From: Trichoderma breve
Taxonomy: Eukaryota; Ascomycota; Sordariomycetes; Hypocreales; Hypocreaceae
Length of the DNA: 64,000 nt
Reading direction: 5' to 3'
Assembly: GCF_028502605.1 (NCBI RefSeq)
Contig: NW_026611593.1
Coordinates: forward strand, 2,969,501 to 3,033,500
The translations under genes and the position numbers were made by a program. A model generated the notes under the pieces. The model was not told the DNA's origin, did no database searches, and saw only the letters and a list, made by a program, of their open reading frames with translations. This document shows positions 46,501-57,192 of this stretch, in pieces (positions within the stretch are counted from its first letter, which is position 1; every line of letters begins with the position of its first letter).

Positions 46501-47358
46501 CTTGTCAACCAAGAAATGACTGCCATTAAGCGAAATCTATCAAGACAGAGAAATATAATAGCTATGCTGAGAAACAGAACTAGCATTACAGACGGAAACT
46601 TCATGGTACGTTATGGAGAGGAAATGCCGACACGTATGAGGGGAGAGTTTGGCGGTATGAAACGTGGAGACACTCGACGTTTTGAGGATGAGAGAATCGT
46701 TAGACGCGGCGCAGACGATCAAGGCAGATTTGGCGTTCAGTTCTTGAACGAACTCGAGACGGCTTCCAAGTTGTCGTCGACGGACATGGGAGGGTTTCGA
46801 AGCCTCTTTCTGGCTGACTGTGCCAACCTCGTTGACCAGAGAGAGTACGAATTCCGGCGGAACACGGAGTATGCGGAGGATCTGGAGCGAGAGATTACGT
46901 ACAAGATGGAGTGGACCAAAGACAGGCAAGAGAACGCCATCTACGCCTTCACCTTGGTCACCATCATCTTCCTGCCGCTGAGCGCCATCTCGAGCATCTT
47001 TGGCATGAACACCAACGACATCCGCAACATGGACTTTGACCAGTGGCTGTATTGGGTGGTGGCCTTGCCCGTCACGGTCATCATCATCATTGCCGGCCTA
47101 TGGTGGATGGATGAGCTCAGTAACGCAACGGACTGGCTCGTTGGCAAACGCTGGCGCTCATCAAAGGGGGCCTCGCGGTCATCTGGATCAAGTATGGATT
47201 ACGACTCGGTGAGCCGTGCCAGCGAGGACGTGCCGGCTACCTACCGCCGATCTCGTTATTCACGTCCGACTGTGCGGAAATATGCGGAAACAATTGAGGT
47301 TCCCGTGGCTAGTATGCCGCCGCCGCGAAGACGGAGGACATCTTTTTACAAGTACTGA
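43537..47358 (+). CDS. CorA-like Mg2+ transporter-domain protein, multi-exon
   Basis: Nine exons are proposed: 43537-43611, 43687-44399, 44465-44504, 44558-44972, 45071-45192, 45245-45390, 45461-45914, 45972-46394 and 46447-47358 (1099 residues). The N-terminal 260 residues are charged and disordered (acidic DEDEPRARARYV region). The central part holds family blocks WICIPYFHLQQYSES, DMDQAVCQIGQVPRGECFHI and LWCLIV, then WFAFISHFRAFWPRKLEFWR. The C-terminal part is helical, with a long coiled segment (YEFRRNTEYAEDLEREITYK) leading into two membrane helices (IYAFTLVTIIFLPLSAISSI; YWVVALPVTVIIIIAGLWWM) flanking the CorA signature GMN (FGMNTNDIRN). Such fungal proteins are membrane-anchored; transport activity is not proven. 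The fourth intron is uncertain: an acceptor at 45070 is the only one I find that closes the frame, but it drops conserved-looking sequence around 45028-45069. Confidence 0.82.
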
Positions 47359-47754
47359 GACATGTTGCGGCAAATGCTGTTGGTATATACGTCTTGCAAG
47401 CATGCGCGTTAATCTTGAGCAATTTACGAAATTTACGAGCACAGAAATGAGAGCCAAAAAGGATGAAAATGAAGACTACTATTTATAAACAATAACTATC
47501 CGTGACGTAAATTGCATTCGTTATAAGGTATGTGGCCCAAGTGGTAAACGTTATATTTCGTTACATCGTGATTCTCCCATATGTACTCTTAGATTTCATA
47601 AGATGGGAGCCATTCCATACATGTATTGCAAGCAGACAATCCCAAGTCGTCCCTCTGTAAACCTTTCCTCTCCCCGAAAAAAAAACACAATTCCATATCA
47701 AAATATCAGACAACGAAAAATCGACAAAAAGAAGAAGTTGTCAACGCAGAAGCA
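47359..47754. other. Convergent 3' region
   Basis: 396 AT-rich nt between the CorA-like stop (+) and the stop of the Pro/Arg-Ser-rich gene (-). It contains an A run at about 47,679-47,687. No gene is seen. Confidence 0.5.
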
Positions 47755-48567
47755 CTAGTCGTATCGGTATTCGCGATCCTTTATACGGATATTATAATCG
47801 CGCTCTCTATCCTCCTCAATGTAACGCGGCGGAGAGGGCGATGACGCACGGCGCCGGGCGGGGCTGCGCGGGGCGTCGACGTAGCGATACGTCTTGTATT
47901 GAGGCTCCATGGGGACGGGGACCGGGTAGGGAACGTATCGCTCCCTCTCGATGTAGACTTCTCTGTCGCGCGACTCCTCGACGTCGCGATGGCTGTCGCG
48001 GTCGTGGTAGCGGGAGAGATCGTCTTCGTCGCGGTGGCGGTGGTGGCTGCGGCTGCGGCTGCGGGAGTGGCTGGAGACGGAGGAGCGGCTCTTGGAGCGG
48101 TGGTGGTGCTTGTCCTTGTTCTTCTTCTTCTTCTTCTTCTTGTCGTCTTTTTCGTCCTCGCTGACGGCGATTACTTCGATGAATTCTGGTTCGGGGGAGG
48201 GCCGGCGCAGGGGAGGTAGGTTGTAGACGGGTGCGGGAAAAGGAGGAGGAGGAGGCATGGGAGCCGGAGGGAGCGTGGGAGGCGGCGGAGGGGGCAGTTG
48301 GATGATTGCTGGAGGGGGACGGGGCGGGAGGGTGATGTATTCGACGGGAGGGGGGGAGGGGGAGGGAGATTCGGGGATGTAGCGGGTGACGTGGGTTTGG
48401 CGGGTGACGATGTCGGGGTCGGGGGGGCTGAGGTAGAGGCGCTTCTTGACACCGTGGCGGCCTAGATTGATGATGTTAGTTGGTGTTGATGATGAGTTTG
48501 AAGGTGAGAATAGGTGAGAGTAGTGAGGGTGAGGGTGAGAGGGAGAGAGTTGGGGAGACTTACCCAT
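47755..48567 (-). CDS. Pro-rich and Arg/Ser/His-rich low-complexity protein
   Basis: Exon 1 is only four coding bases (48567-48564, ATGG). A 102-nt intron (GTAAGT...AATCTAG, ACTAAC branch) precedes exon 2 at 48461-47755, giving 236 residues starting MGRHGVKKRLYLSPPDPD. The protein reads as a short basic start, a polyproline region (about 35-95), an acidic SEDEKDD patch, a lysine run KKKKKKK, then an RS-like region HHRSKSRSSVSSHSRSRSRS and DRD/ERE-type dipeptides. Such composition is seen in nuclear and splicing-associated proteins, but no domain is visible. The alternative of reading straight through the intron gives a 270-residue ORF, but the clean donor, branch and acceptor favour splicing. 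Confidence 0.7.
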   Translation of the reverse strand: MGKSPQLSPSHPHPHYSHLFSPSNSSSTPTNIINLGRHGVKKRLYLSPPDPDIVTRQTHVTRYIPESPSPSPPPVEYITLPPRPPPAIIQLPPPPPPTLPPAPMPPPPPFPAPVYNLPPLRRPSPEPEFIEVIAVSEDEKDDKKKKKKKNKDKHHHRSKSRSSVSSHSRSRSRSHHRHRDEDDLSRYHDRDSHRDVEESRDREVYIERERYVPYPVPVPMEPQYKTYRYVDAPRSPARRRASSPSPPRYIEEDRERDYNIRIKDREYRYD

Positions 48568-49580
48568 GATGAATTAATAAGAGAGTTGAAGAGGAAGAGT
48601 GTTTGCGTCGATGAAGTTGCGATGCGATGCGATGCGATGGTTTGTGTGAGTGGTTGGTTGGTTGAGTGAAGATGAATGAGAGTGAGCGAAAGACTGGTAG
48701 GTTGGTGTATGTACGGATAAGATAAGCGCCAAGGTGAGAAAAGGCTGGGATCAGGTGTGACGTCTTGTGAGTCTCGTGAGCTGGTTGGTTGGGTGGTGGC
48801 TTGTATGTATATGCGAGACACTGCCTATAAGGATATAATTGCACAGAGAGAAAGGGAGAGGAGAGAGAGAGAGATGAAATTAAGTAGCGAGGATTCTAGT
48901 CTATTCTAGTACCAGGCACTGGAATGTGAATGGCTGGCTGACTCCAAGGCTGCTTTGGAAAAAGAGGCACAGAGTACCTGGACGCTGCTGTACGACGTCA
49001 TGGGTTAAAACAGGGAATACGAGTGGCAGAGTTGCGGTGTGGGGCGGGCCGGGTGTTTTGCGTGAGCTGCGCCTTGGGGGAGGGAAACATTGATGCTGAT
49101 GTATGTTATTTAGGCGGCAGAAACACGATAATCAATATATGATGATATGGATGAATATAGCCAAAGATGTATGTGTAGTAAGGTGTAGTAGATCAAGTAG
49201 AGGGCAGGCAATCAGTTGGTAGTTCAAGCAGATGGATGAGAGAAAAAAGATTGCTTCATCCCTCCTACCCGGGAGCTACTACAATTGATGGAAATTATCA
49301 TCTAAAATGGCTGATTTATTTATCCATTGCGTGTCATTCTATTATTGAAACATCATGTCGAATCATTCTGCTCATGCTCATGCCCATGCTCATGTATACT
49401 CACACAAAAGTTGCTCTATACTTACACTCGACTCCTTTCTTTCCAAGCCCATCTTCAAGCCAACTTACTAGCACCCATACTGTAGTATCTCATAGACTCA
49501 CACAGACACATGCTCTACTATCAGGTTCAAAAATCTCACCCACTCACTATCTTACCCAGTCTTCTCCTTGTTTAACTTGT
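48568..49580. other. Promoter of the Pro/RS-rich gene (-) and 3' side of the BTB-like gene (-)
   Basis: About 1 kb. The first 200 nt contain TTGGTTGGTTG and GATGCGATGCGATGCGATG short tandem repeats (about 48,622-48,665) and a GA-rich run (48,845-48,875) which on the coding strand is TC-rich leader. The remainder is AT-rich with no gene seen. Confidence 0.5.
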
Positions 49581-51299
49581 TCATCTTTTCGTCTTCTTAC
49601 CGCTCATGCCTTGGCCTCCCCCTGCTGTTGATGCATTGGACTTACTCCTCATACATCTGTTATGGTACACTCTGGGGCTAGTGGTCGATGGCCTCTCTGC
49701 TTCCGCTTCCGCTTCTGCTGTGTCTGCGTCGGCGCCGTCTGTGCCAAACGAGTTCCAGGTGCCGGTCTCGCTGCCTGTGCTCCCCGCAACCCTTGGAGCT
49801 TGGTACACCAGCGTGGACTCTTCTTCGCTGTACTCTTTGATATCGGCGTATCGTTTCTCCCAGGACTTGCATGTTGAAGCTCTGCTTTGTCCATTAAAAT
49901 TATCAGGGGTGCCTCTTCTGATATGTTCCTGTTCATCGGGATAATTTTTGGCGTAGGCTTTGTTTTTCTGGCATATGTCGTATTGCCCTAGCACACGATC
50001 AAATAAAGCTCCCAGCTCAAGCTCACTCGGCAAGATGGACTCTGTCGACGATCGGTAGTGGCCAAGTGCCGTTCGGTATTCTACTTGGTCCGCAGCAATG
50101 GCAGCCGACCATCGCTTCCACGAGGGCATGCATAGAATCTCGGGAAAATACGGTTGGCGTAGCAGAGACGGAAGCAGTGCATCCAAGAGGCCAGCAAGAG
50201 CGTGTCGCATCGGCTTCATCAGCTCGAATAGCGGTTCTGAATACAAAATGTCGATGGAATTGATAAAATAGGTAGCAATGGACCTGCTGGTTTTGTAGTC
50301 CATTTCCTTGTAGATGTAGTAGGCGTTGAGATATGTGGAGAGATCTTTGGATGTGTCTTCGAGGATGGACAAAATGCGCGATGCCATTGCGGGAATCTGG
50401 AAGTTGACTGCTGCGCAATAAGCAAGGACGCAACGGGGAATGTGTATAAAGTTGAGCGGCTGGTTTGTGTCTCGCTCGCAAATTTCGAGGTCTGTAAGAA
50501 ATTGATTTCTCTGGGTTAGCTGAGATGCGGAAAAAAATGATTGCTCTGAGGGAAGATGTCATACTTTTGGTGTACATGAAGAAGAGGCAAGGCTGTACTG
50601 CTCCGATGGCGTGTGGTAGATGTATCTTGATGGGCGATCCATCCTGCAATAAAAAGAATCAGCATCGTGAATTCGTTTTCTTGGCTGTATTTTTTGTTTA
50701 CCTGGTTTGGCGGAGGAAGCTTGTCGCGAAACCACCCAGAGCGCCGTGTGAGGATATCGCGGTGCAGCTGGAACACGCTCTTTTCTACGTACAGATAGAC
50801 GTTTGATCCAAAAGGATGCCTCCAAAGGCTAAACACATATCAATTTCATCAGCAAAGGCATTTCCTTCAGAACAAGGGTGAGGGCTCACATCTTGGCAGC
50901 TTGATCAGCCTCCTCTTCCAGGATCAATCTCGTCGGCGTGCTGATTCGCGAAACGCAAGATATCGACTCTTCAGATTGTGTTTCTTCGTTTGTCGAGCAA
51001 CTTGAATTTGACACGTCACATGGCGGAGATGCGTGAGTCTCTGTCGTTTCGCTGGCTGCAGTGTCGGCGGCGACCCCAGAGGTGCCCAGCTCTGGGAATT
51101 CTTCATCCGCCAGTGGTTGAGTCTTGACGGAGGATTCTTCGTGTTCGGAAACTGCTGGGATCGGGTTTCGATTCCAGGGATTTGTTTTGGGGGGAGATGC
51201 TGGCTTTAGATTTGGTTCAGCTGGGTCTTTGGGCTTCCAGGTTGGTTTTGACAGCTTTTGGCTTCGGCCGTCGAGCGAGGTCGGCTTCGTTTTTGCCAT
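49581..51299 (-). CDS. BTB/POZ-like domain protein
   Basis: Exons 51299-50890, 50828-50702, 50643-50565 and 50491-49581 encode 508 residues, with introns of 61, 58 and 73 nt whose phases (2, 0, 1) all agree. Residues 1-136 are Ser/Pro/Thr/Glu-rich and disordered. The BTB-like fold starts at about 140, as NVYLYVEKSVFQLHRDILTR, then SGWFRDKLPPPNQ and DGSPIKIHLPHAIGAVQPCL. It continues through a helical region (about 205-350) starting NLEICERDTNQPLNFIHIPR. The last 100 residues are again low complexity with an AEAEAEAE run and basic C-terminus. BTB proteins serve as dimerisation or ubiquitin-ligase adaptor modules; no Kelch or BACK domain is recognised here, so the partner is unknown. A possible additional upstream exon (51727-51514) is described separately. 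Confidence 0.75.
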
Positions 51300-52617
51300 T
51301 TTCCGGCATGAGCTATTCAATTGGTAAGAATGGATTGATGGAGCTTGTGTATGCATGGATGGCGATTTGTTGCTAGATGATGCTCATATTGAGAGAGGTA
51401 GAGTCGTGGAGTCTGTCTGTGTGGCTTCAAACAACAGCGAGGATGGATTTTTGTTTGGAATGGAATGGGTATGATTGAAAGTTGTGAGTGTGAGTGTGAA
51501 TATGTGTTTACTTACGTCTGAACAAGGCCATTTTTAATCACGGCGAGGATTGCCAGCTGGAGGAGAATGATTGAGCAAAAGAGCGGCAGTGTCAACAGCT
51601 GGCGGCCGAGAGACAGGACGGGCAGCCATGAAAAGGTTGTCCGGATGATGAATTGCTGCTGGCTCTTGAGTAAGACGGAGTGGGCAATGTTCAAGTCGTC
51701 ATCGTAGATACCAGCAGCCGATGTCATGTTGGAGGTTGGAGTTGAGGTTGAGGTTGAGGTTGAGATTTTCGATTCAATTCACACAGAGTGTGTTTGGGGA
51801 ATCGAGGGGAGGCCATGATGATTTCATTGTGCTGTATTATATCAATTGATCCAGATAGTACGTTACGTGTAATAGTACCATCCACCAGCTATTATTACGG
51901 CGATTAATACCGTCCGGCCTGTTTTGGCTATTAATTAGGCTATTGGCGGGCATGGCTCATTATCCATATTGCCAAGTTTGACAGCTGGGCTGCTAATCTG
52001 CTGGCCGTGCTCGTTGTGGAAATGATGTAAATGTTCCACGATGCAGTGCTACCGTGTATAAATAGCCTGAGACTTGCGGCTGCTAATTGATTTTGATTTG
52101 ATTTGATTCCCGGGGAATTGGGAGTTGGTTCGATAGATACGTACCTACCCATGGCAGAGCAAACAAGCAAACAAACATTTAATTGGTATTACCTGATGGT
52201 TTATTTATTCGCATTCTCACATTCACAGCCATCTGTTATCGTGATTATCAGATATAAAATACAAGTCCATATCATCCATTTTCCATCAATTCTTTTTTTA
52301 TTTCAGCCCATCAAAAAAGATCAAATGCCATCAACTCTATCTCGACACTTTGCCCGCCCGAGTGCTGCTTGGCCCCAATAGGCTTAGCCCCCCACTGCCG
52401 GAGCTATCCCCTCCTTGACCCCTCCAAAAGCTTACATAGCAAGCACTCGCAGTCCATTCGCAGGCTTCCAACCCGTTACACAATCATCGCCAGTTTGTTT
52501 CTCTTTCTTTCTCTCCATAAAGAACAACTTCACCCTTCCCTTTCATTCTTCTACTCGACTCTACCCTATATCACCGCCTGACTGAATCACGCTGCTACAA
52601 ACAAACAGACCGCAGAA
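51300..52617. other. Divergent region, BTB-like (-) / TXNL1 (+), with a possible extra upstream exon
   Basis: 1.3 kb between the two starts. On the minus strand an ORF of 71 codons begins at 51727 (MTSAAGIYDDDLNIAHSV), has a hydrophobic stretch LLTLPLFCSIILLQLAILAV, and ends at a strong donor (GACGTAAGTAAAC, about 51514). An acceptor at about 51311 would join it in frame to the BTB-like start. This is either a 5' exon, a uORF, or a small gene of its own. A GTTGAG tandem repeat lies at about 51,737-51,762. The TXNL1 side has a CT-rich leader (52,480-52,560). Confidence 0.45.
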
Positions 52618-53772
52618 ATGACAGACTCGCTGGTTCACGTCACCTCCAAGGCGCAATTCGACGACCTTCTCAGCAGCTCCCGCATCGTCGTCGCCGATTG
52701 TGAGCATCTCCCCGCCATGTCCAGATCTCTCGCGATTGTTCATTTTCTACTGCATTGAATCTATTATCTTGTCATCATGTCATCTTATCATCTTGCCATC
52801 TTTGTCGCTGACCAACATCTTCCTTCTAGTCTACGCCGACTGGTGCGCGCCCTGCAAGCAGATTGCGCCCCTCTACGCATCTCTCGCCGAGCAAATCTCC
52901 CGCCCAAACCTCCTCACCTTTGTCAAGATCGACAATGACGCCAACCAGGATCTCGCACAAGAGTATGGCATCACCGCTCTGCCCACCTTCCTCCTCTTTC
53001 GAAGCGGCAAGGTCATCCACAAGGTCCAGGGCGCAAACCCGACCGAGCTCAGAGCCGTGATTGAGAAGCTGGCCTCCGAGCTGGAGTCGCTGGCAGAGGG
53101 CTCGGGCTCAGGCTCAGGAAGCGGCGGCATCTGGAAGGGCGCCGAGATCCCTAGAGGCTACAGCGACATCACAGACCAGGTCGAGCTCAGAGGATGTGAG
53201 CTCTTGAATGCCGATGACGATGCTGGTCCTGTCAAGGTTCTCTTTGAGAGCTCTCAGCCGAGTGCCTTGAGAGAGGGTGCATCGGCTGCCAAGGACTGGG
53301 TCCAGAGCGGATCCGACGACCAGCTTCTCCTCTTTATCCCCTTCCAGTCGACCATCAAGCTCCATACACTACAGGTCAGTGATTTTGGAATTGACCCATG
53401 ACAATGTATGACATCTTTGACTGACTCCGAGAGCAGATCACCTCCTTCCCCCCCGAGGGCAACAGCGATGTATCACGACCCGGCGTCCTCCATCTCTTCA
53501 TCAACCGCACTTCCAACATGGACTTTGGCGAGGCAGAGGATGCAGAGCCCACACAAGCCATCACACTGGAGCCCCAGGACTGGAACGCCGATGGCACGGC
53601 AAACATTAGCCTGCGATTTGTCAAGTTTCAAAAGACAACTACCCTCACCATCTTTGTCCAGAAAGGTGACGGCGAGGCGGAGACTGTGCGCATCGACCGG
53701 ATCAAGCTTATTGGAGAGGCTGGTGCGAAGAGGGACATGGGCAAGTTGCAAAAAATGGATGATGAAGAGTAA
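52618..53772 (+). CDS. Thioredoxin-like protein 1 (thioredoxin domain plus PITH domain)
   Basis: Exons 52618-52699, 52830-53374 and 53437-53772, with introns of 130 nt (GTGAGC...TTCTAG) and 62 nt (GTCAGT...GAGCAG), encode 320 residues. The N-terminal thioredoxin domain (1 to about 110) has the active site FYADWCAPCKQIAPLY, the cis-proline in GITALPTFLLF and LLTFVKIDNDANQDLAQEYG. A Gly/Ser linker (about 140-150, GSGSGSGSG) is followed by a PITH domain (about 155-315) with CELLNADDD, DDQLLLFIPFQSTIKLHTLQ and MDFGEAEDAEPTQAITL. TXNL1 is a cytosolic redox protein known in animals to bind the 26S proteasome through PITH; the same role is inferred here. Start context GCAGAAATG, purine at -3. Confidence 0.93.
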
Positions 53773-54370
53773 ATACGGCTGAGCAGCTGAAAAACAAAGA
53801 AAAAACAAAGAAGCTGTCTCTGCGATCACGTCCCTCTTTTCTTCCCGTCTTTAGAAGATATATCAAGATATCAAGTGCTTGGCGAGCATTGGAGTTTTGG
53901 GATGCAATGAATAAAACGATTCACGATGGCTGATGCATGTGATGGCCAATTTCTTCAGATGAAAGGCATTTTGCTTGACGGAGAGATGATATTCCACCTT
54001 GACAAATAAGTCTAATTAGTATCAAGGTTGGAAGGATTCGCTGGAGTCTGTTCTGGTCTATATTGGGCTTCAATTCGATGCGCAGACTACTACACACCTT
54101 CATTGACATTGATCCAGCCAGCCACGACGAATTCATGAAATTTAAAAGAGGAGCAGTTAAAGAGATATGAAAGTACAGCAACCATTGTATGATCTGGCGT
54201 TTCAATTGTTTACTTTTGCCTTGTAATTCCCAAATACTTCGCACTGTCTTGCTAGACCGTAAGATTACTCGCTGCATGTGGTATAATATCATCCAATGCC
54301 CTTTTACTTCTCCAATTTCAGAACCGTCAGCCCACGCCCAACATCATCTCTCCACAACCGGCGATTCATT
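53773..54370. other. Intergenic region, TXNL1 to SDR
   Basis: About 600 nt, AT-richer, between co-oriented genes. It holds the TXNL1 3' UTR and the dehydrogenase promoter. No gene is seen. Confidence 0.5.
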
Positions 54371-55423
54371 ATGTCAAAATATCTTCGGCAATACTGGCCT
54401 GGGTCGCCATCAAAGACTGAAAAAGACTTGCCCGACTTGCAAGGACGAGTATAGTCTGCCCTCATTCACTTACATCTTGGAAGCTCTCTTACACGGTCAC
54501 AGGTCTTTATTGTTACAGGCGGCACGGGAGGCATCGGTCTGGCCGTAGCAACAGCTCTGTTCCACGGCAATGCGGCGCGAGTCTATCTTCTAGGCCGATC
54601 TGATTCTGCCGGCGAGACAGCCGTGAGCAGCATCGCCAAATCAGATCCCCCGGGCGACATGAAGCGTCGCAGCGCAGACGGCGATGGCGTTGTCAAGTTC
54701 CTCAACCTGGACCTCTCCGACCTGCAGGGCATCAAAGAGACGGCCGAGGCCTTTCTGGCGGCAGAGACTCGCCTGGATGTGATCTGGCACAATGCGGGCG
54801 TCATGGCCCCTCCCGAGGGAAGCGTCAGCAAGCAGGGCCACGAACTTAGCTTTGCGACTAACGTGCTAGGTCCCTTTTTGCTGCAGCAGTTTCTGACTCC
54901 GATTCTCGTCAAGACGACGGAGAGCGAAGGTGTGGCCAAGGAATCCGTGCGTACTTGCTGGGCGGCTTCTGTCGAGTTTCCTGATCCTCCTGGTGAGGAT
55001 GGCATCGTGTGGGACGATTGGGCGTTGAGTTCGTCAGAGTTTTCTGGGTTGAATGGGCGAGTGCAGCGGTATGTGCAGAGCAAATGGGCCAATGCCATTC
55101 TCGCGACGGAAATGGCCAAGAGATATCCTCAGATTGTGAGCGCGTCGTTCAACCCTGGTGCCATCAAGACGGATCTCACTCGTCACGCGCCGGGCATCTT
55201 GAAGAGTGTCCAGGGGTTCTTGTCGTATCCGGTTCGACTGGGGGCTTTGACGGAGCTGCAGGCTGGATTTGGGAGCGAGGTGGGTGAGTATAACGGGTGT
55301 TATTTGATTCCTTGGGGGAAGATTGGGAGTCCGGTGCCGAAAGTTGTGGAGGGAATTCAAAAGAGGGCGTCGGGAGAGAGGTTGTGGAATCTCTGTGATG
55401 GCTTGGTCAAGGAGTTTTACTAA
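54371..55423 (+). CDS. Short-chain dehydrogenase/reductase, retinol-dehydrogenase-like
   Basis: Exons 54371-54448 and 54503-55423, with a 54-nt intron (GTATAG...TCACAG), encode 332 residues. The N-terminal Rossmann fold carries FIVTGGTGGIGLAVATALF (nucleotide-binding TGxxxGIG), then LDLSDL, then the HNAGVMAPP motif. The catalytic pair is in RYVQSKWANAI (Tyr about 216, Lys four residues on), with a Ser in CWAASVEF upstream. The C-terminal NPGAIKTDLTRH block is typical. It should be an NAD(P)-dependent oxidoreductase of classical SDR type; the substrate cannot be told. The exon-1 start MSKYLRQYWPGSPSKTEK is inferred from splice consensus and phase 0; the ORF alone would begin too late and lose the nucleotide-binding motif. 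Confidence 0.88.
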
Positions 55424-56324
55424 AGACTGTTCGTGCCATGGATGTTTATATTCATGGGATATGGCATGAGCATGTATTGATCTGTCTGTATTGCTTCTAT
55501 CTCCAACTAGGAGTTTTGCTTCATTAAGTGTCCTATTGCGTTCTCCTGTAGTCACTTTTGTCATTGACGAGAGTAATTCCTGTTGATATCGCGTAGTTGA
55601 TTGACCAGCTTCTTGTTTGGAGGGCACATTGATATCTTTTTCTCTCTCTCTCATGTTTTGGATTTGCAATTACTGTACATATGACTACATTTACATACAT
55701 CCATATACATTCGTAAACAAATTTCAACGTAAGGCCAAGCCGTAGTCTATCAAAAGAGAAAAAAGACTCGGATACGTAGATCGACTCTAATATGGCACTT
55801 GTCACGTAGTTGACGTTTCATATTGCATCAATGTCAACAGCCGGATATTCACTGAGAATTTATCTAGATATAAAGTAGAAGAAATGCATTTGGTGCCATA
55901 CCTGCAGCTCTCTTCTAGCTGCTATCAACATGTCCTTATAGTAAAGGAATTATCTCAACATAGATAAGTCTTTGGAATGACTGGGCACCTCTTATACTTT
56001 TTTCGATTCCCTGAGTCCTCGGTTCGTAAACATCGGCCCCTGCTGATTTTGCTGATGAGGACGAATAATATTATCTTAGAAGAAAGACATGAACACAAAC
56101 ATTCACTTCCATCTTTCGATATGTCGAGCTGGAGACAACCTTTGAAGGTTTCGGTCAATAGCGACCACGCCAGCGTCTTGGATGTATGGCATTAAGAGAA
56201 ACCACGATACTACCACTGCTGCTTCCTTGAAGATGGCGGGCTCATTGCTCCTACCGTTGAACCAAGAATCAGTTTATAAACACTTTGACGAAGAGCGTGT
56301 TTGATGTTTACACTTTGATGACAG
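55424..56324. other. 3' side of SDR, gene-poor
   Basis: 900 nt of AT-rich sequence with many short ORFs on both strands and no family resemblance. It marks the beginning of the less gene-like right end of the window. Confidence 0.5.
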
Positions 56325-56460
56325 CAGAGCCAGAGCCAGAGCCAGAGCCAGACCCAGTACCAGAACCGCGACGAAGACGACGAAGAAGACGAAGAAGACG
56401 AAGAAGACGAAGACGAGGAAGACGATGACGATGATGACGATGATGATGATGATGACGATG
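56325..56460. repeat. Microsatellite block: CCAGAG hexamers, then GACGAA/GATGAC triplets
   Basis: About five copies of the hexamer AGAGCC/CCAGAG (56327-56358) are followed by triplet repeats GAC/GAA (about 56370-56425) and GAT/GAC (56425-56460). In frame these read as Glu-Pro repeats then arginine or acidic runs on the plus strand, and as serine runs in another frame on the minus strand. This is expansion-type low complexity. Confidence 0.92.
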
Positions 56461-56853
56461 ATACTGCTTCAAGCAGTGGCCGCAAAGGCCGGATACTCTG
56501 TGGGCTCGGATGAATGGGTCCATTATTATTATGAACTGTTTGGCGCCCTCGCCAATTTTTCGGCGTTTGTTGGGATGGTGTTTGGTGCCGTGTGGTGGCT
56601 TTGGACCACCTATAAAAGCAGCCTCCCCTCCCCCCATCTCTCTCTCTCTCACATTGAGATGATCGACATCCCCCCCGGCCCCCCTCCGCCCCCTCCGCCC
56701 CCTCCCCAACTCTCTCTTTGTGAGCCCGATTCCCTGCCGATGGTTGACATTTCCCCGGCTCCGCTTCCGGCTCCCCCCCCGGCTCTCTCTTTGTCTCCCC
56801 GAGTCCCTCCCGGCAATCTCGATCCCTCCGGCTCCGGCTCCGGCCGTTATTAA
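56458..56853 (+). CDS. Candidate small ORF: one membrane helix plus proline-rich tail
   Basis: Continuing in frame from the microsatellite (ATG runs from 56425), an ORF of about 131 residues begins MILLQAVAAKAGYSVGSDEW. It contains a hydrophobic segment FGALANFSAFVGMVFGAVWW, then becomes proline-rich (PPGPPPPPPPPPQLSL), ending SGSGSGRY. A TATAAAA sequence at 56611-56617 lies inside it, which could instead be a promoter for a shorter transcript starting downstream (next in-frame ATG at about 56659). I recognise no family. Composition-driven ORFs are common next to microsatellites, so this is only a candidate. Confidence 0.22.
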   Translation: MILLQAVAAKAGYSVGSDEWVHYYYELFGALANFSAFVGMVFGAVWWLWTTYKSSLPSPHLSLSHIEMIDIPPGPPPPPPPPPQLSLCEPDSLPMVDISPAPLPAPPPALSLSPRVPPGNLDPSGSGSGRY

Positions 56854-57192
56854 AGGCACCAGAGCGGTCCCCGGCCCCTCTTTGATCCCTCGCCCGGTCC
56901 GGTCCCAGCAGCAGCAGCAGCGGCAGCAGCAGCAGAAGAAGAAGAAAGCGGGCGAGAGCAAGCCCCATTCCGGCGTATAAGGGCAGGTCGTCACCCCAGC
57001 CAGAGCCTCTGGCCTGGCTGGGGCCTGAACCACGGAGACTGTGGGTCAGACGCTTCAATCATTCAAAAGCGTACCCGTTCAGGTCTAGTAGGCATCATCA
57101 AAGCCGAAGCCAAAGCAGCTCCATCGCCTTGCAAGTCAAACAAAACGCAGGCGTAAAGACGACCTTCACCAAAAGCCCTCGCCAAAACGCAC

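Noticed and set aside
56210..57058. 282-codon minus ORF with a long Ser run
   Set aside because: The open frame is created by the microsatellite read as serine codons and by Gly/Arg-rich complement of a proline-rich sequence.
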